Shown: one piece after another, positions 8,043-16,557 of the stretch
Layout of the letters: the number at the start of each line of letters is the position of its first letter
Numbering within the stretch: the first letter of the stretch is position 1
Assembly (NCBI GenBank): GCA_900544885.1
Contig: UQWU01000007.1
Coordinates: 1 to 44,999 of the forward strand
Direction of reading: 5' to 3'
DNA length: 44,999 nt
Source: an uncultured Phascolarctobacterium sp.
GTDB taxonomy: Bacteria; Bacillota; Negativicutes; Acidaminococcales; Acidaminococcaceae
Made by a program: the position numbers and the translations under genes
Notes under the pieces: generated by a model
Seen by the model: only the letters and a program-made list of their open reading frames with translations
The model's database searches: none
What the model was told of the DNA's origin: nothing

Positions 8043-8411
8043 TTAACCGATCCAAGAACCAAGGTTGCTGCGACGTGTCACAGCTTGCTCCTTGCTTACC
8101 TCGACAGTCTCCGGAGTATAAAGCAGTAACTCATCATTAATGACGGAAACATGAGCTTCAGCAATGTAAGCTACGCCATTGAGATAATCAAAAATGCGAT
8201 TTTTCACTTCAACATCCACTGCTTCAAAAGAAATCATGACAGCACTTCCCTGTAACAAGGAATCTGCATATTCACGTACATCCATAAAGCTTTTCGGAGT
8301 GCGAACGATAATATTTAAATGACCGGTTTTCAGCAAACGCGGGCCAACATATTCTTCTTCCCTTGCTTCTTCAGAAGCATCTGTAAAAAATCTCATTACA
8401 TTTAAATCCAT
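8043..8411 (-). CDS. sepF: cell division protein SepF
   Basis: A 122-residue SepF (DUF552) protein. SepF binds FtsZ and tethers it to the membrane through a short N-terminal amphipathic helix. The conserved domain runs from about residue 30 (NIIVRTPKSFMDVREYADSL) to 105 (VINDELLLYTPETVEV). I chose the ATG at 8411: GGAGG lies eight bases upstream, and the resulting N-terminus (MDLNVMRFF then acidic residues) resembles SepF membrane-binding helices. An in-frame ATG at 8471 has its AGGAG only 2-3 nt away and lies about 14 nt from the predicted transcription start. Since no ftsA is present in the division cluster of this window, SepF may be the main FtsZ anchor. It is followed by its own terminator. 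Confidence 0.85.
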   Translation of the reverse strand: MDLNVMRFFTDASEEAREEEYVGPRLLKTGHLNIIVRTPKSFMDVREYADSLLQGSAVMISFEAVDVEVKNRIFDYLNGVAYIAEAHVSVINDELLLYTPETVEVSKEQAVTRRSNLGSWIG

Positions 8412-8491
8412 GGCTTCTGCCTCCAAACTCAAAAAACTGTAATAAAGCCTATATTCGTCACTAATAAGCATTTCTCCTGCCTATTACGCAT

Positions 8492-8520
8492 ATTTTAACA
8501 AACTTTGACAAACATGTCAA
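8492..8520 (-). promoter_or_regulatory. sigma-A promoter of sepF
   Basis: On the minus strand TTGACA (8520-8515), a 17-nt spacer and TAAAAT (8497-8492). The -35 lies inside a short hairpin (CTTTGACA...TGTCAAAG) after typA, which may also act as a weak terminator for typA. Confidence 0.6.
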
Positions 8521-8561
8521 AGAAATTAAAATTATTCACACAAATTACAAATTATGACTAA

Positions 8562-10388
8562 TTACATAGTAGCGTTTTTCATACGGCCACGCATTTTACC
8601 GCGTTCCAGACGGTCAAGGATTTTCTTACGCATACGAATAGATTTCGGAGTAACCTCTACCAGTTCGTCGTCGTTGATGTGTTCCAGAGCTTGTTCCAGA
8701 GAGAAGGTACGAGGCGGAATCAGGCGGATAGCGTCATCACTGCCGGAAGCACGCATGTTGCTGACATGTTTCTTTTTGCACGGGTTAACGTCCATATCAT
8801 CTTCACGGCTGTTTTCACCAACCAATTGGCCTTCATAGATTTTTTCCGCAGGAACAACGAACATGGTACCACGTTCTTGAGCATTACCGATACCGTAGGA
8901 AGTGGTTTCACCGGTTTCAAAAGCAACCAAGCTGCCACGAGTACGTCCGGGAATTTCGCCTTTATAATCTTCATAACCTGCAAATACATGGTTCATGATA
9001 CCGTTACCTTTAGTATCGGTCAGGAATTGGTTACGGAAGCCAATCAATCCACGAGCAGGAATCTTGAATTCCATACGCAGATAGCCGGCCATTTCAGTCA
9101 TATTTTGCAGTTCAGCTTTACGCAGACCCAAAGCTTCCATTACAGGACCCATGAAATCTTGCGGTACGTCTACAGTCAATGCTTCCATAGGTTCGAGCAA
9201 GGTACCGGTTTCATCACGATGCATGATTACTTTCGGTTTACCAACTTGCAGTTCAAAGCCTTCACGACGCATGGTTTCAATCAATACGGACAAATGCAGT
9301 TCGCCACGACCAGAAACCTTGTAAGCATCAGGGCTTTCAGTTTCTTCAACACGCATGGAAACGTTAGTTTTTACTTCTTTAAACAGACGGTCACGCAGAT
9401 GACGGCTGGTTACGAATTCGCCTTCACGACCTGCAAAAGGACTGTTGTTAACATAGAACAGCATGGACAGAGTCGGTTCGTCGATTTTGATACCCTTCAG
9501 AGCTTCCGGATTTTCTTTATCAGCAATGGTATCACCGATATTAGCATCTTGCAGACCGATCAGAGCAACGATATCGCCGGCAGCAACTTCATCAACTTCT
9601 ACACGTTTCAAGCCTTGATATGTGTACAGACGACCGATTTTACCTGCACGGTTACCGGATTCGTCCATCAAAGTGATGTTTTCGCCGTTATGGATAGTAC
9701 CACGAACAACGCGACCTACAACGATACGGCCTACATAATCATCATAATCCAGGGTATTTACCAGCATTTGCAACGGTGCTTCAGTATCTACTTCAGGAGC
9801 AGGAATGTTTTCCAGAATTACTTTGAACAGCGGTTCCAGAGTAGTGCTTTCTTCGTCCATGGACAGTTTAGCAATACCATTACGAGCAGAAGCCAGAACT
9901 ACCGGGAATTCTAATTGTTCTTCGTCTGCATCCAATTCGATGAACAGATCCAGAACTTCGTCGATTACTTCATCAACACGTTGGTCAGGACGGTCGATTT
10001 TATTGATAACAACAATCGGTTTCAGATGTTGTTCCAGAGCTTTACGCAGAACGTATTTTGTTTGCGGCATCGGTCCTTCATAAGCGTCAACCAGCAGCAA
10101 TACGCCATCAACCATGGTCAATACACGTTCAACTTCGCCACCAAAGTCAGCATGGCCAGGAGTATCCAGAATGTTGATTTTTACGCCATCATGCATTACA
10201 GCAGTGTTCTTGGACAAAATGGTGATACCACGTTCACGTTCCAGTGCATTGGAGTCCATGACACGTTCTTCAACACGTTCATTAGCACGGAAAACACCGC
10301 TTTGTTTCAGCATTGCATCAACCAGAGTAGTTTTACCATGGTCAACGTGGGCAATAATCGCTATATTACGAATATCGTTTCTAATCAT
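8562..10388 (-). CDS. typA: translational GTPase TypA/BipA
   Basis: A 608-residue ribosome-binding GTPase of the EF-G-like superfamily, involved in ribosome assembly and stress or cold adaptation. The G domain opens with NIAIIAHVDHGKTTLVDAML (P-loop AHVDHGKT), followed by RERGITI (switch I), DTPGHADFGGEV (G3) and NKIDRP (G4). EF-G-like domains III and V and the BipA-specific C-terminal domain follow (RTRGSLVAFETGETTSYGI onward, ending in the RIRT-like SIRMRKK). I start at the ATG at 10388, preceded by GAGGAG. An upstream in-frame ATG at 10454 would add 22 hydrophobic residues but lies inside the leader hairpin. The gene has its own strong promoter and a leader hairpin. Confidence 0.95.
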   Translation of the reverse strand: MIRNDIRNIAIIAHVDHGKTTLVDAMLKQSGVFRANERVEERVMDSNALERERGITILSKNTAVMHDGVKINILDTPGHADFGGEVERVLTMVDGVLLLVDAYEGPMPQTKYVLRKALEQHLKPIVVINKIDRPDQRVDEVIDEVLDLFIELDADEEQLEFPVVLASARNGIAKLSMDEESTTLEPLFKVILENIPAPEVDTEAPLQMLVNTLDYDDYVGRIVVGRVVRGTIHNGENITLMDESGNRAGKIGRLYTYQGLKRVEVDEVAAGDIVALIGLQDANIGDTIADKENPEALKGIKIDEPTLSMLFYVNNSPFAGREGEFVTSRHLRDRLFKEVKTNVSMRVEETESPDAYKVSGRGELHLSVLIETMRREGFELQVGKPKVIMHRDETGTLLEPMEALTVDVPQDFMGPVMEALGLRKAELQNMTEMAGYLRMEFKIPARGLIGFRNQFLTDTKGNGIMNHVFAGYEDYKGEIPGRTRGSLVAFETGETTSYGIGNAQERGTMFVVPAEKIYEGQLVGENSREDDMDVNPCKKKHVSNMRASGSDDAIRLIPPRTFSLEQALEHINDDELVEVTPKSIRMRKKILDRLERGKMRGRMKNATM

Positions 10389-10433
10389 TATTATTATTCT
10401 CTCCTCACTTATACTCACTTTAAAGACAAGAAA

Positions 10434-10458
10434 AAGGATGCTTGTCAAATGCATCCTT
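10434..10458 (-). promoter_or_regulatory. hairpin with U-tract in the typA leader, possible attenuator
   Basis: Perfect 8-bp stem AAGGATGC (10434-10441) / GCATCCTT (10451-10458). Read on the minus strand it is followed by TTTTT then CTTGTCTTT. It lies about 12 nt after the predicted typA transcription start and 46 nt before the ATG. This is intrinsic-terminator architecture located inside the 5' untranslated region. Confidence 0.55.
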
Positions 10459-10476
10459 CTATAGTATTACTAAAAC

Positions 10477-10505
10477 ATTATATTCTTTTTCGTTTTCTAT
10501 GTCAA
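10477..10505 (-). promoter_or_regulatory. consensus sigma-A promoter of typA
   Basis: A perfect consensus on the minus strand: TTGACA (10505-10500), 17-nt spacer, TATAAT (10482-10477). Predicted start of transcription near 10470. Confidence 0.85.
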
Positions 10506-10582
10506 TGACATATTGTATTAAGCTTTACAAAAACATTGATTTTTTATCAAAATTATGCAAATTACGGCTCAAATCAAGAAAA

Positions 10583-10620
10583 ATCGGCCTAAACCTTTCC
10601 CTCAAAAAGTTTAAGCCGAT
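10583..10620 (-). terminator. intrinsic terminator after the beta-CASP gene
   Basis: Stem of about 12 bp with one mismatch (ATCGGCCTAAAC at 10583-10594, GTTTAAGCCGAT at 10609-10620), followed on the minus strand by TTTTTCTTG. It lies 49 nt past the stop at 10669. Confidence 0.8.
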
Positions 10621-10668
10621 AAAAATTTCTTTTATAATTAACAATCTTTATATCTAAATTTTACCCAT

Positions 10669-12276
10669 TTACAAATCTTTAAACATTTCATACATATACT
10701 TACGCAGCTTCTCGACCTTCTTGCGAATCTGTACAGCCTTGAGACCATCGCGAGCCACAATCTGCTCGATTTTTGCACGCTGCTGCAGATAATCGTTTTC
10801 GACAGATTTCAAATAAGCACGCAACTCCAATGCCGCAGGTTCAGCAGTAACAACATCGGATTCGTGAATCTGCCAATTATTGCCACTAATTTCAACACAA
10901 TCGCCGAAATGCGGAATATAAGTCGCCGTACCCAGGTTACGTCCCAGGGAATCTGCCAAGGCCATGGAGGCGTCAATCTCACCATGAGTTACGAAAAATG
11001 CACGAGGAACTTTAGGCATACCGCCAAACCAAGCTAACAACTGCTGTTTATCCGCATGGGCGGAAAAGCCCTTCATATTATAGATAGTAGCGTTAACGCT
11101 AATAGTTTCACCCATGATTTTAACCTTACGGGCACCTTCGATAATCTGACGTCCCATAGAGCCTTCAGCCTGATAACCGGCAAAAACAACAGCACTATCC
11201 TCTCGCCACAGATTATGCTTCAAATGGTGCAAGATACGTCCTGCATCCGCCATACCGCTGGCAGAAAGGATAATCTTACTACCGGGAGTATCGTTAATCG
11301 CCATGGATTCCTGCGGTGTAGCTGTAAAATGCAGATTGCTCATTGATACTAAGCGTCTACCCTGCATTTCGTATAAAGCACGTGCTTCCTCATCATATTC
11401 AGCAGGATTAGTCATAGTAATCTGCGTAGCCTTGTTGGCCATCGGACTATCTACATAAATAGGAATTTCCGGAATCTTACCTTCTGCCTGCAGTTTTTGG
11501 AAATAATACAGCAGTACTTGAGTACGCCCGACAGCAAAAGCAGGAATGATTACATTGCCTCCCTTTTCCACAGTACTGTTAATTATTTTCGCTAATTCTG
11601 CTTCCTTATCGTAAACTTCATGAATGCGATTCCCATATGTTGATTCAGTGATTACAAAGTCGACAGCGCCTAGATTAGCAGGATCTTCGATAATCGGCTG
11701 ATTAGGCTGACCAATATCGCCGGTAAATAATAACCTTGTAGTTTTATCTGTTTCCTTCACTGTTACTTCCACAAAAGCAGAACCGAGGATATGACCTGCC
11801 ACCTTAAAAATAACATTAATACCGGGTACTACCTGAAACTCCTGATTAAAATCATGAATGCGTAAATGGGTCATCGTTCTCGCCGCATCATCTACTGTAA
11901 ATAACGGCTCTACCCATTTTTTACCTGCACGCATACCCTTACGGTTTGCCAGCTCGGCATCCCCTTCTTGGATATGTGCACTATCAGGAAGTAAAATACT
12001 ACATAATTCCTGCGTCGATTTAGTCGCATGAATTGGTCCTTGGAAGCCCTCTTTCACAAGCTTCGGCAATAAACCGCTATGGTCCACATGGGCATGAGTC
12101 AGAACTACAGCTTCAATATCACCAGGATTAAACAAAAATTCCTTTTCGTTAAAAGCCTTGACTAGCTTAGAACCTTGGAACATACCGCAGTCTACCAAAA
12201 TTTTGTGCCCACCTGTTTCCATAAGATAGCAGGAACCGGTGACGGTACGAGCAGCACCCAAAAATGTAATTTTCAT
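10669..12276 (-). CDS. MBL-fold beta-CASP RNA-processing exonuclease-like protein (RMMBL domain)
   Basis: A 535-residue metallo-beta-lactamase protein of the beta-CASP group, whose members cut RNA (CPSF-73/RNase J-like). The zinc motif LTHAHVDHSG is near residue 60, with further metal ligands in AGHILGSAF and FTGDIG. The beta-CASP region follows (ILSASGMADAGRILHHL), then RMMBL (GFSAHADKQQLLAWF, THGE). The last ~70 residues are a charged helical tail. The start chosen is the ATG at 12276, which begins with the usual MKITFLGAARTVTGS and has GGGGG upstream. An ATG 15 nt further up lacks a ribosome site. The protein is monocistronic with its own terminator. Closest to bacterial 'RNA-specificity domain' exonucleases, not to RNase J1. 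Substrate unknown. Confidence 0.85.
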   Translation of the reverse strand: MKITFLGAARTVTGSCYLMETGGHKILVDCGMFQGSKLVKAFNEKEFLFNPGDIEAVVLTHAHVDHSGLLPKLVKEGFQGPIHATKSTQELCSILLPDSAHIQEGDAELANRKGMRAGKKWVEPLFTVDDAARTMTHLRIHDFNQEFQVVPGINVIFKVAGHILGSAFVEVTVKETDKTTRLLFTGDIGQPNQPIIEDPANLGAVDFVITESTYGNRIHEVYDKEAELAKIINSTVEKGGNVIIPAFAVGRTQVLLYYFQKLQAEGKIPEIPIYVDSPMANKATQITMTNPAEYDEEARALYEMQGRRLVSMSNLHFTATPQESMAINDTPGSKIILSASGMADAGRILHHLKHNLWREDSAVVFAGYQAEGSMGRQIIEGARKVKIMGETISVNATIYNMKGFSAHADKQQLLAWFGGMPKVPRAFFVTHGEIDASMALADSLGRNLGTATYIPHFGDCVEISGNNWQIHESDVVTAEPAALELRAYLKSVENDYLQQRAKIEQIVARDGLKAVQIRKKVEKLRKYMYEMFKDL

Positions 12277-12449
12277 AAAGCAAGCCCCCATTCATTTAAG
12301 ATTATATAATCAACCATACTAAATAGTTACCGCTTATTTTCTAGATATATAATTCTACATCAGCAATGTAAACTCCTTGCTAAAATTATGGTCAAAGTGT
12401 AATCTTTTAGATAAATATGGCATAAGTTTTATGCAAAGTGCATAAAAAA

Positions 12450-12480
12450 GCAAAAACCGCCACACCTAAGTATGACGGTT
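12450..12480 (-). terminator. intrinsic terminator after ftsZ, end of the dcw cluster
   Basis: Hairpin at 12455-12480 (AACCGTCATAC paired with GTGTGGCGGTT through G-U pairs, loop TTAG), followed on the minus strand by TTTTTGCTTTTTT. It lies 22 nt beyond the ftsZ stop. Confidence 0.85.
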
Positions 12481-12502
12481 AAATTATGCATTTAAATAGA
12501 GA

Positions 12503-13603
12503 TTATCTGTTTCTCAACCATGGCGGAATGTCGGTGCCCGGAGAAAAAGAGGTTCTAGCCCTCGGAACATCTTCACTTTGAGCAGATTGTTTCGGCGGAT
12601 AATTAGTAGCATAAGCAGGTCTTTCAGTAGCAGGATTCTTCTTTTCGAAACCGGTTGCGATAACAGTTACGCGGATTTCGTCTTCCAAAGATTCATCGAT
12701 TACTGCACCAAAGATTATGTTAGCGTTAGGATCTGCAGCATCAGTAATGATTTGAGAAGCTTCAGTAACATCGAACAAAGATAATTCCTTACCACCTGTG
12801 ATATTAAAGAGAACACCTTGAGCACCTTCGATGGATGCTTCCAGTAACGGACTCTTAATAGCCATTTCCGCAGCTGCCTTAGCGCCACCCTCGCCTTTAG
12901 CAGTACCGATACCCATGAGAGCGCTGCCTGCATTAGACATAATGGTTTTTACGTCGGCAAAGTCGGCATTAATCAAACCAGGAACACCAATCAAATCAGA
13001 AATACCTTGTACACCTTGACGCAGTACGTCATCGGCAATACGGAAGGCTTCTAACATAGAAGTGCGGCGATCTATAACTTGCAGTAAGCGATCATTAGGA
13101 ATAGTAATTAAAGTATCTACTTTTTCTTTCAGATTAACAATACCATTTTCTGCTTGGTTTAAACGTCGTCTGCCTTCAAACATAAACGGTTTGGTTACTA
13201 CACCGACAGTCAGTGCGCCAACCTCTTTCGCACATTCGGCAACAACGTGTGCAGCACCGGTACCGGTACCACCGCCCATGCCGGCAGTTACGAAAACCAT
13301 ATCGGCACCTTTCAGTGCTTCTACGATTAAGTCACGGGTTTCTTCCGCAGCTTTTTCGCCGATTTCAGGATTAGCACCTGCGCCTAGACCTTTAGTCAGC
13401 TTCTCGCCGATTTGGATTTTAGTCTCTGCTTTAGAAAGCAGTAATGCTTGAGCATCACAGTTTACAGCAATAAATTCTACACCGCGTACATCTGCGGTAA
13501 TCATTCTGTTAACAGCGTTATTGCCGCCGCCGCCAACACCGATAACCTTGATATTGGCAAGATTATCAAATCTTGTTTCTACATCGTCAAACATATTTGC
13601 CAT
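12503..13603 (-). CDS. ftsZ: cell division protein FtsZ
   Basis: A 366-residue bacterial tubulin that polymerises into the division ring. It has the glycine-rich start IKVIGVGGGGNNAVNRM, the tubulin signature GMGGGTGTGAA near residues 108-118, and the T7-loop region NADFADVKTIM. A short disordered linker precedes the C-terminal peptide DIPPWLRNR, which binds SepF, FtsA and other partners. Length is typical. GGGGG lies upstream of the ATG. It is the last gene of the cell wall/division cluster, 159 nt after sbp, and in this genome it directly follows sbp without the ftsA found in many relatives. Weak -10-like sequences in the AT-rich gap may give ftsZ its own promoter, but no convincing -35 is visible. 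Confidence 0.97.
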   Translation of the reverse strand: MANMFDDVETRFDNLANIKVIGVGGGGNNAVNRMITADVRGVEFIAVNCDAQALLLSKAETKIQIGEKLTKGLGAGANPEIGEKAAEETRDLIVEALKGADMVFVTAGMGGGTGTGAAHVVAECAKEVGALTVGVVTKPFMFEGRRRLNQAENGIVNLKEKVDTLITIPNDRLLQVIDRRTSMLEAFRIADDVLRQGVQGISDLIGVPGLINADFADVKTIMSNAGSALMGIGTAKGEGGAKAAAEMAIKSPLLEASIEGAQGVLFNITGGKELSLFDVTEASQIITDAADPNANIIFGAVIDESLEDEIRVTVIATGFEKKNPATERPAYATNYPPKQSAQSEDVPRARTSFSPGTDIPPWLRNR

Positions 13604-13762
13604 TATTGCACGTCCCCCTTACTGCTGGGTATCTTTAGTAAATAAAATAAGTTATTTTTGTAGTGTTCAACACACTAGTATAATTTTCCTGCTAAACGAG
13701 AAAAATTTCTATGTTTTTACTTCAAAAATTATACTATTTAATTGTTTTTACTTATATATATA

Positions 13763-14095
13763 TTATTTTTTCATATATAATCTTCTGACGATTGCCAGAT
13801 TTTGGAAAACACGCATACCGAAAATCAAAATAGCAACCATATAAAGATCTATGCCCAACATATTACCGGCATAACATAAGAACGCGGCTAAAATACCATT
13901 GATAAAAAAACCGGAAATAAAGATTTCAGTATCATAATTGCCATCCATAGAAGCACGGACACCACCAAGCACAGCATCAAGGCCGGCCATAACAGCTACA
14001 GCCAAAAGACGTGCATATTGCGGTGGCAAGCTAAAGGGACAATAGATACCGGCTAAAACACCGATAAGCAGACCAACTGCTGCATAAGCAATCAT
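13763..14095 (-). CDS. sbp: small basic membrane protein Sbp (DUF1290)
   Basis: A 110-residue protein with three or four membrane segments and a basic C-terminus (VRRLYMKK). It matches the DUF1290 family, named sbp in Bacillus, where it lies beside ftsA-ftsZ. Conserved segments include RLLAVAVMAGLDAVLGGVRA, a glycine/charge pattern typical of the family, and FISGFFINGILAAFL. Its biochemical role is unknown. Its ATG overlaps the stop of the DUF881 gene (TAATG), so the two are translationally coupled. A short role near the division site is inferred only from conserved gene neighbourhood. Confidence 0.82.
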   Translation of the reverse strand: MIAYAAVGLLIGVLAGIYCPFSLPPQYARLLAVAVMAGLDAVLGGVRASMDGNYDTEIFISGFFINGILAAFLCYAGNMLGIDLYMVAILIFGMRVFQNLAIVRRLYMKK

Positions 14096-14802
14096 TATTT
14101 CTGTCCCTCCTTCGCTTTGACAACCTTAGCATATTCAAAATTACGTGGGCTATTAAGTGCAGGAATATGAACTTTATCGTTTGTCTTAATTTTAACCTGA
14201 ATTCCCCAAAATTCAAAGGTTTCGACAACGCCGCCACGCAGACGCAGAGCGCTGGTCAAATTTTTAGGATTACCGATAGCTTTAATTACATAGGGAGGAG
14301 CACTACGCACATTATTTACGGAAACAGTCGGTCCCGCACAACGTACCTCGGTAGTAGCAACGATACGCTGATCATTAATTGAAATAGCCTCTGCACCTGC
14401 TGCACAAAGTTCATTCAGCACACGCAGCAAATCTTCATCATGGATGATATACAAATTCGGATTTTCATTAGCGGAGCGTGCCAAATTGCTATCATCTAAA
14501 ACGATTTCCACACCTTCGCCTTCCACATCAGTACTACCGGCCAAAATATTGAGTCTTTCCATACCGGAGTCGGTGGCTGCACCGGCACCATGCTTACGGA
14601 GTGCTTCAATTTCATCTAACAGCTGTTTGTTTTCGGCCTGCATGATTTTCAAGCGTTCAGATAAGTCTTCAACCCTATCCATACGGATAGTTCTTTGCTG
14701 TTCAGTACTTTTATACTGTACGGACAACATAAACCCCAAGACCATGAAGACAACGCCTACCAAAATCTTGCCTTTGACATCCATAGTAAATATTTGATTC
14801 AT
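14095..14802 (-). CDS. DUF881 family protein (YlxW/YlxX-like)
   Basis: A 235-residue protein with one N-terminal membrane segment (~12-28), a coiled coil (~35-70, RVEDLSERLKIMQAENKQLLDEIEAL) and a DUF881 domain (~85-225) exported outside the membrane. Family hallmarks are GEGVEIVLDDS, LLRVLNELCAAGAEAISINDQRI and SAPPYVIKAIGNP. In Bacillus two such genes (ylxW, ylxX) sit between divIB and sbp; here there is one. Function is unknown; conserved placement suggests a link to division or wall assembly. It overlaps sbp downstream and starts 28 nt after ftsQ. Confidence 0.82.
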   Translation of the reverse strand: MNQIFTMDVKGKILVGVVFMVLGFMLSVQYKSTEQQRTIRMDRVEDLSERLKIMQAENKQLLDEIEALRKHGAGAATDSGMERLNILAGSTDVEGEGVEIVLDDSNLARSANENPNLYIIHDEDLLRVLNELCAAGAEAISINDQRIVATTEVRCAGPTVSVNNVRSAPPYVIKAIGNPKNLTSALRLRGGVVETFEFWGIQVKIKTNDKVHIPALNSPRNFEYAKVVKAKEGQK

Positions 14803-14830
14803 TTTATTCCCTCATAATTTCTAACATATA

Positions 14831-15592
14831 TTATTGTTTTAATTTAATATATGGTTTGGCAAATTTCAAATTAATGTATTCAGCCTTAATATTTTTATTT
14901 TTTATTTCATTAAAGACTGTCATAAATAAGTGAGCCTTATCAGGAAGCTCGCTGACTGTACCAAGCAATACCGGTAAACTGCTACGCATTCGCAAAGTTA
15001 CCTGCTGCTTATCATCAACGGCTATTTCCGAAATACGGTTTCTAGCATCTCCATCCAGCTTATGTAAAAAAAATAGTATGTGCATAACGCCGGAACTACT
15101 GATTTTATCGCCTAAATAAACATTACCGCATTTCAAGCCTGTAACTAAGGGAGCCTGCGAATCAGGAATGCCTGTCGTTACCTTCATTACCAGACCATCG
15201 TAATCAACCTGCAGATAACTGCGATAGGAATTAGCTACATATAAGGCCGGCACACGTTCCTCTACCGATACATTAACAGTGGCCGGAAAGCTATAGCGTA
15301 CTGCAGCATTCTGAAAACGAATATCATGAGAAAGTGCTTCCTGTACTCTACTTAACGAAGCATTAAAAAGATTAAATGGCTCAGGACTTCCGGATAGGCG
15401 GATAATATCTGCCTGTGTCAGCTGCTGGCTGCCGGAAATATTAATAGAACCAAAAGCAAAGCCCGGCTGATGGATATATTCCCATCCCTTAACCGCACCC
15501 GTGCATACAACTGCCAGCGTGACAATAAGGCGCAGCAGACGCATGCGTTTTTGCCTACGATGCGCACGTAAACGCTCCCGTAAAGTCGCCAT
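14831..15592 (-). CDS. ftsQ: cell division protein FtsQ/DivIB
   Basis: A 253-residue bitopic membrane protein of the divisome. It has a very basic cytoplasmic tail (MATLRERLRAHRRQKRMRLL), one membrane segment (~20-38), a POTRA domain (~45-115, FGSINISGSQQLTQADIIRLSG onward) and a beta domain. FtsQ/DivIB forms a complex with FtsL and FtsB/DivIC to control septal wall synthesis. It lies 24 nt after ddl and 28 nt before the DUF881 gene, within the cluster. Length and layout are normal. The sequence is divergent, as is typical of this family, so the call rests on layout plus position. Confidence 0.85.
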   Translation of the reverse strand: MATLRERLRAHRRQKRMRLLRLIVTLAVVCTGAVKGWEYIHQPGFAFGSINISGSQQLTQADIIRLSGSPEPFNLFNASLSRVQEALSHDIRFQNAAVRYSFPATVNVSVEERVPALYVANSYRSYLQVDYDGLVMKVTTGIPDSQAPLVTGLKCGNVYLGDKISSSGVMHILFFLHKLDGDARNRISEIAVDDKQQVTLRMRSSLPVLLGTVSELPDKAHLFMTVFNEIKNKNIKAEYINLKFAKPYIKLKQ

Positions 15593-15616
15593 GCTGCTAC
15601 ACCTCCGTCAACTAAA

Positions 15617-16555
15617 TTATTTTGCACTCAGCAAAATCTTTTCGCACAAATCAGGGAAGCTGATGCCTACAGCTGCAGCAGCCTTCGGCACCAAGCTAGT
15701 AGCAGTCATGCCAGGAACGGTATTAGCCTCCAAAACATAACCTTGGCCGTTTTCATCCAACATAATATCTACGCGGGCAACACCTCTCAGGCCCAGAACC
15801 TTATAGGTTTTCTTAGCCAAATCTTGTACATGCTCAGTGATTTTTTCATCAAGAGGTGCCGGGCAATGATAATCAGTAGCACCCTTGGTGTATTTGGAGT
15901 GGAAATCGTAAGCACCGGAATGAGGAGCAATCCAGATAACGGGCAGCGGCTTCGGTTCGCCGTTTTCTTCCATCATAGCAACAGTCAGTTCTTTGCCTTT
16001 GATACATTCTTCAACTAAAACATTTTCGGAATAGCTGAAAGCATCTTCCAGAGCAGGAACGATTTCTTCTTCAGTTTTCGGAATAACTACACCAATGCTG
16101 GAACCTTGGGTTGCAGCTTTGATAACAACAGGCAGACCGAATTCAGCAACGATTTTCTTTTGCAGCTCAACTAAATCTCCTGCCTCACGTTTATTGATAA
16201 TCAAGGAACGCGGAGTAGAAATACCTGCGGATAACAGGAAACGTTTAGTAGCAGATTTATCCATGCCGACAGCACTTGCCAATACGCCGCTACCGGTGTA
16301 AGGAATACCTGCTGCTTCTAACAAGCTCTGCATTCTGCCGTCTTCGCCATATTTACCATGTACTGCATTGAAAACAACTTTAGCATTCATAGCATGCAGC
16401 AGTTGCAGTAAATGTTCAGGAACCAATTCCAGTTCTTTAGCATCATAGCCTTTTTCACGCAGTGCAGCGGCAATTGCAGCACCGGTTACACGGGAAATAT
16501 CCGCTTCAGAGGACGGACCGCCTAAAACAACAGCAACTACATCATTTTTTTTCAT
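15617..16555 (-). CDS. ddl: D-alanine--D-alanine ligase
   Basis: A 312-residue ATP-grasp enzyme that joins two D-alanines for the peptidoglycan stem peptide. Signatures are VVLGGPSSEADIS at the N-terminus, NAVHGKYGEDGRMQSLLEAAGIPYTGS, the ATP-binding VVIKAATQGSSIGV and VEECIKGKELTVAM, and the metal-binding VLEANTVPGMTATSLVPKAA. The final loop with Y-T-G and K-Y residues fits a D-Ala-D-Ala ligase, not a D-Ala-D-Lac one, because it has EANTVPGMT and KYTKGATDYHCPAPL. It follows murC by 2 nt. In this cluster ddl takes the place where murB often lies. Confidence 0.95.
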   Translation of the reverse strand: MKKNDVVAVVLGGPSSEADISRVTGAAIAAALREKGYDAKELELVPEHLLQLLHAMNAKVVFNAVHGKYGEDGRMQSLLEAAGIPYTGSGVLASAVGMDKSATKRFLLSAGISTPRSLIINKREAGDLVELQKKIVAEFGLPVVIKAATQGSSIGVVIPKTEEEIVPALEDAFSYSENVLVEECIKGKELTVAMMEENGEPKPLPVIWIAPHSGAYDFHSKYTKGATDYHCPAPLDEKITEHVQDLAKKTYKVLGLRGVARVDIMLDENGQGYVLEANTVPGMTATSLVPKAAAAVGISFPDLCEKILLSAK

Positions 16556-16557
16556 GA

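Noticed and set aside
8471..8471. ATG at 8471 as the sepF start
   Set aside because: Its AGGAG is only 2-3 nt away and the predicted transcript begins about 14 nt upstream; the ATG at 8411 has GGAGG at the proper spacing and gives a normal SepF N-terminus.
8679..10508. Long plus-strand open frames (411 and 197 codons) opposite typA
   Set aside because: They are antisense to a complete, strongly conserved typA, have low-complexity Phe/Thr/Gln-rich products and no ribosome sites. They arise from the biased codon use of typA.
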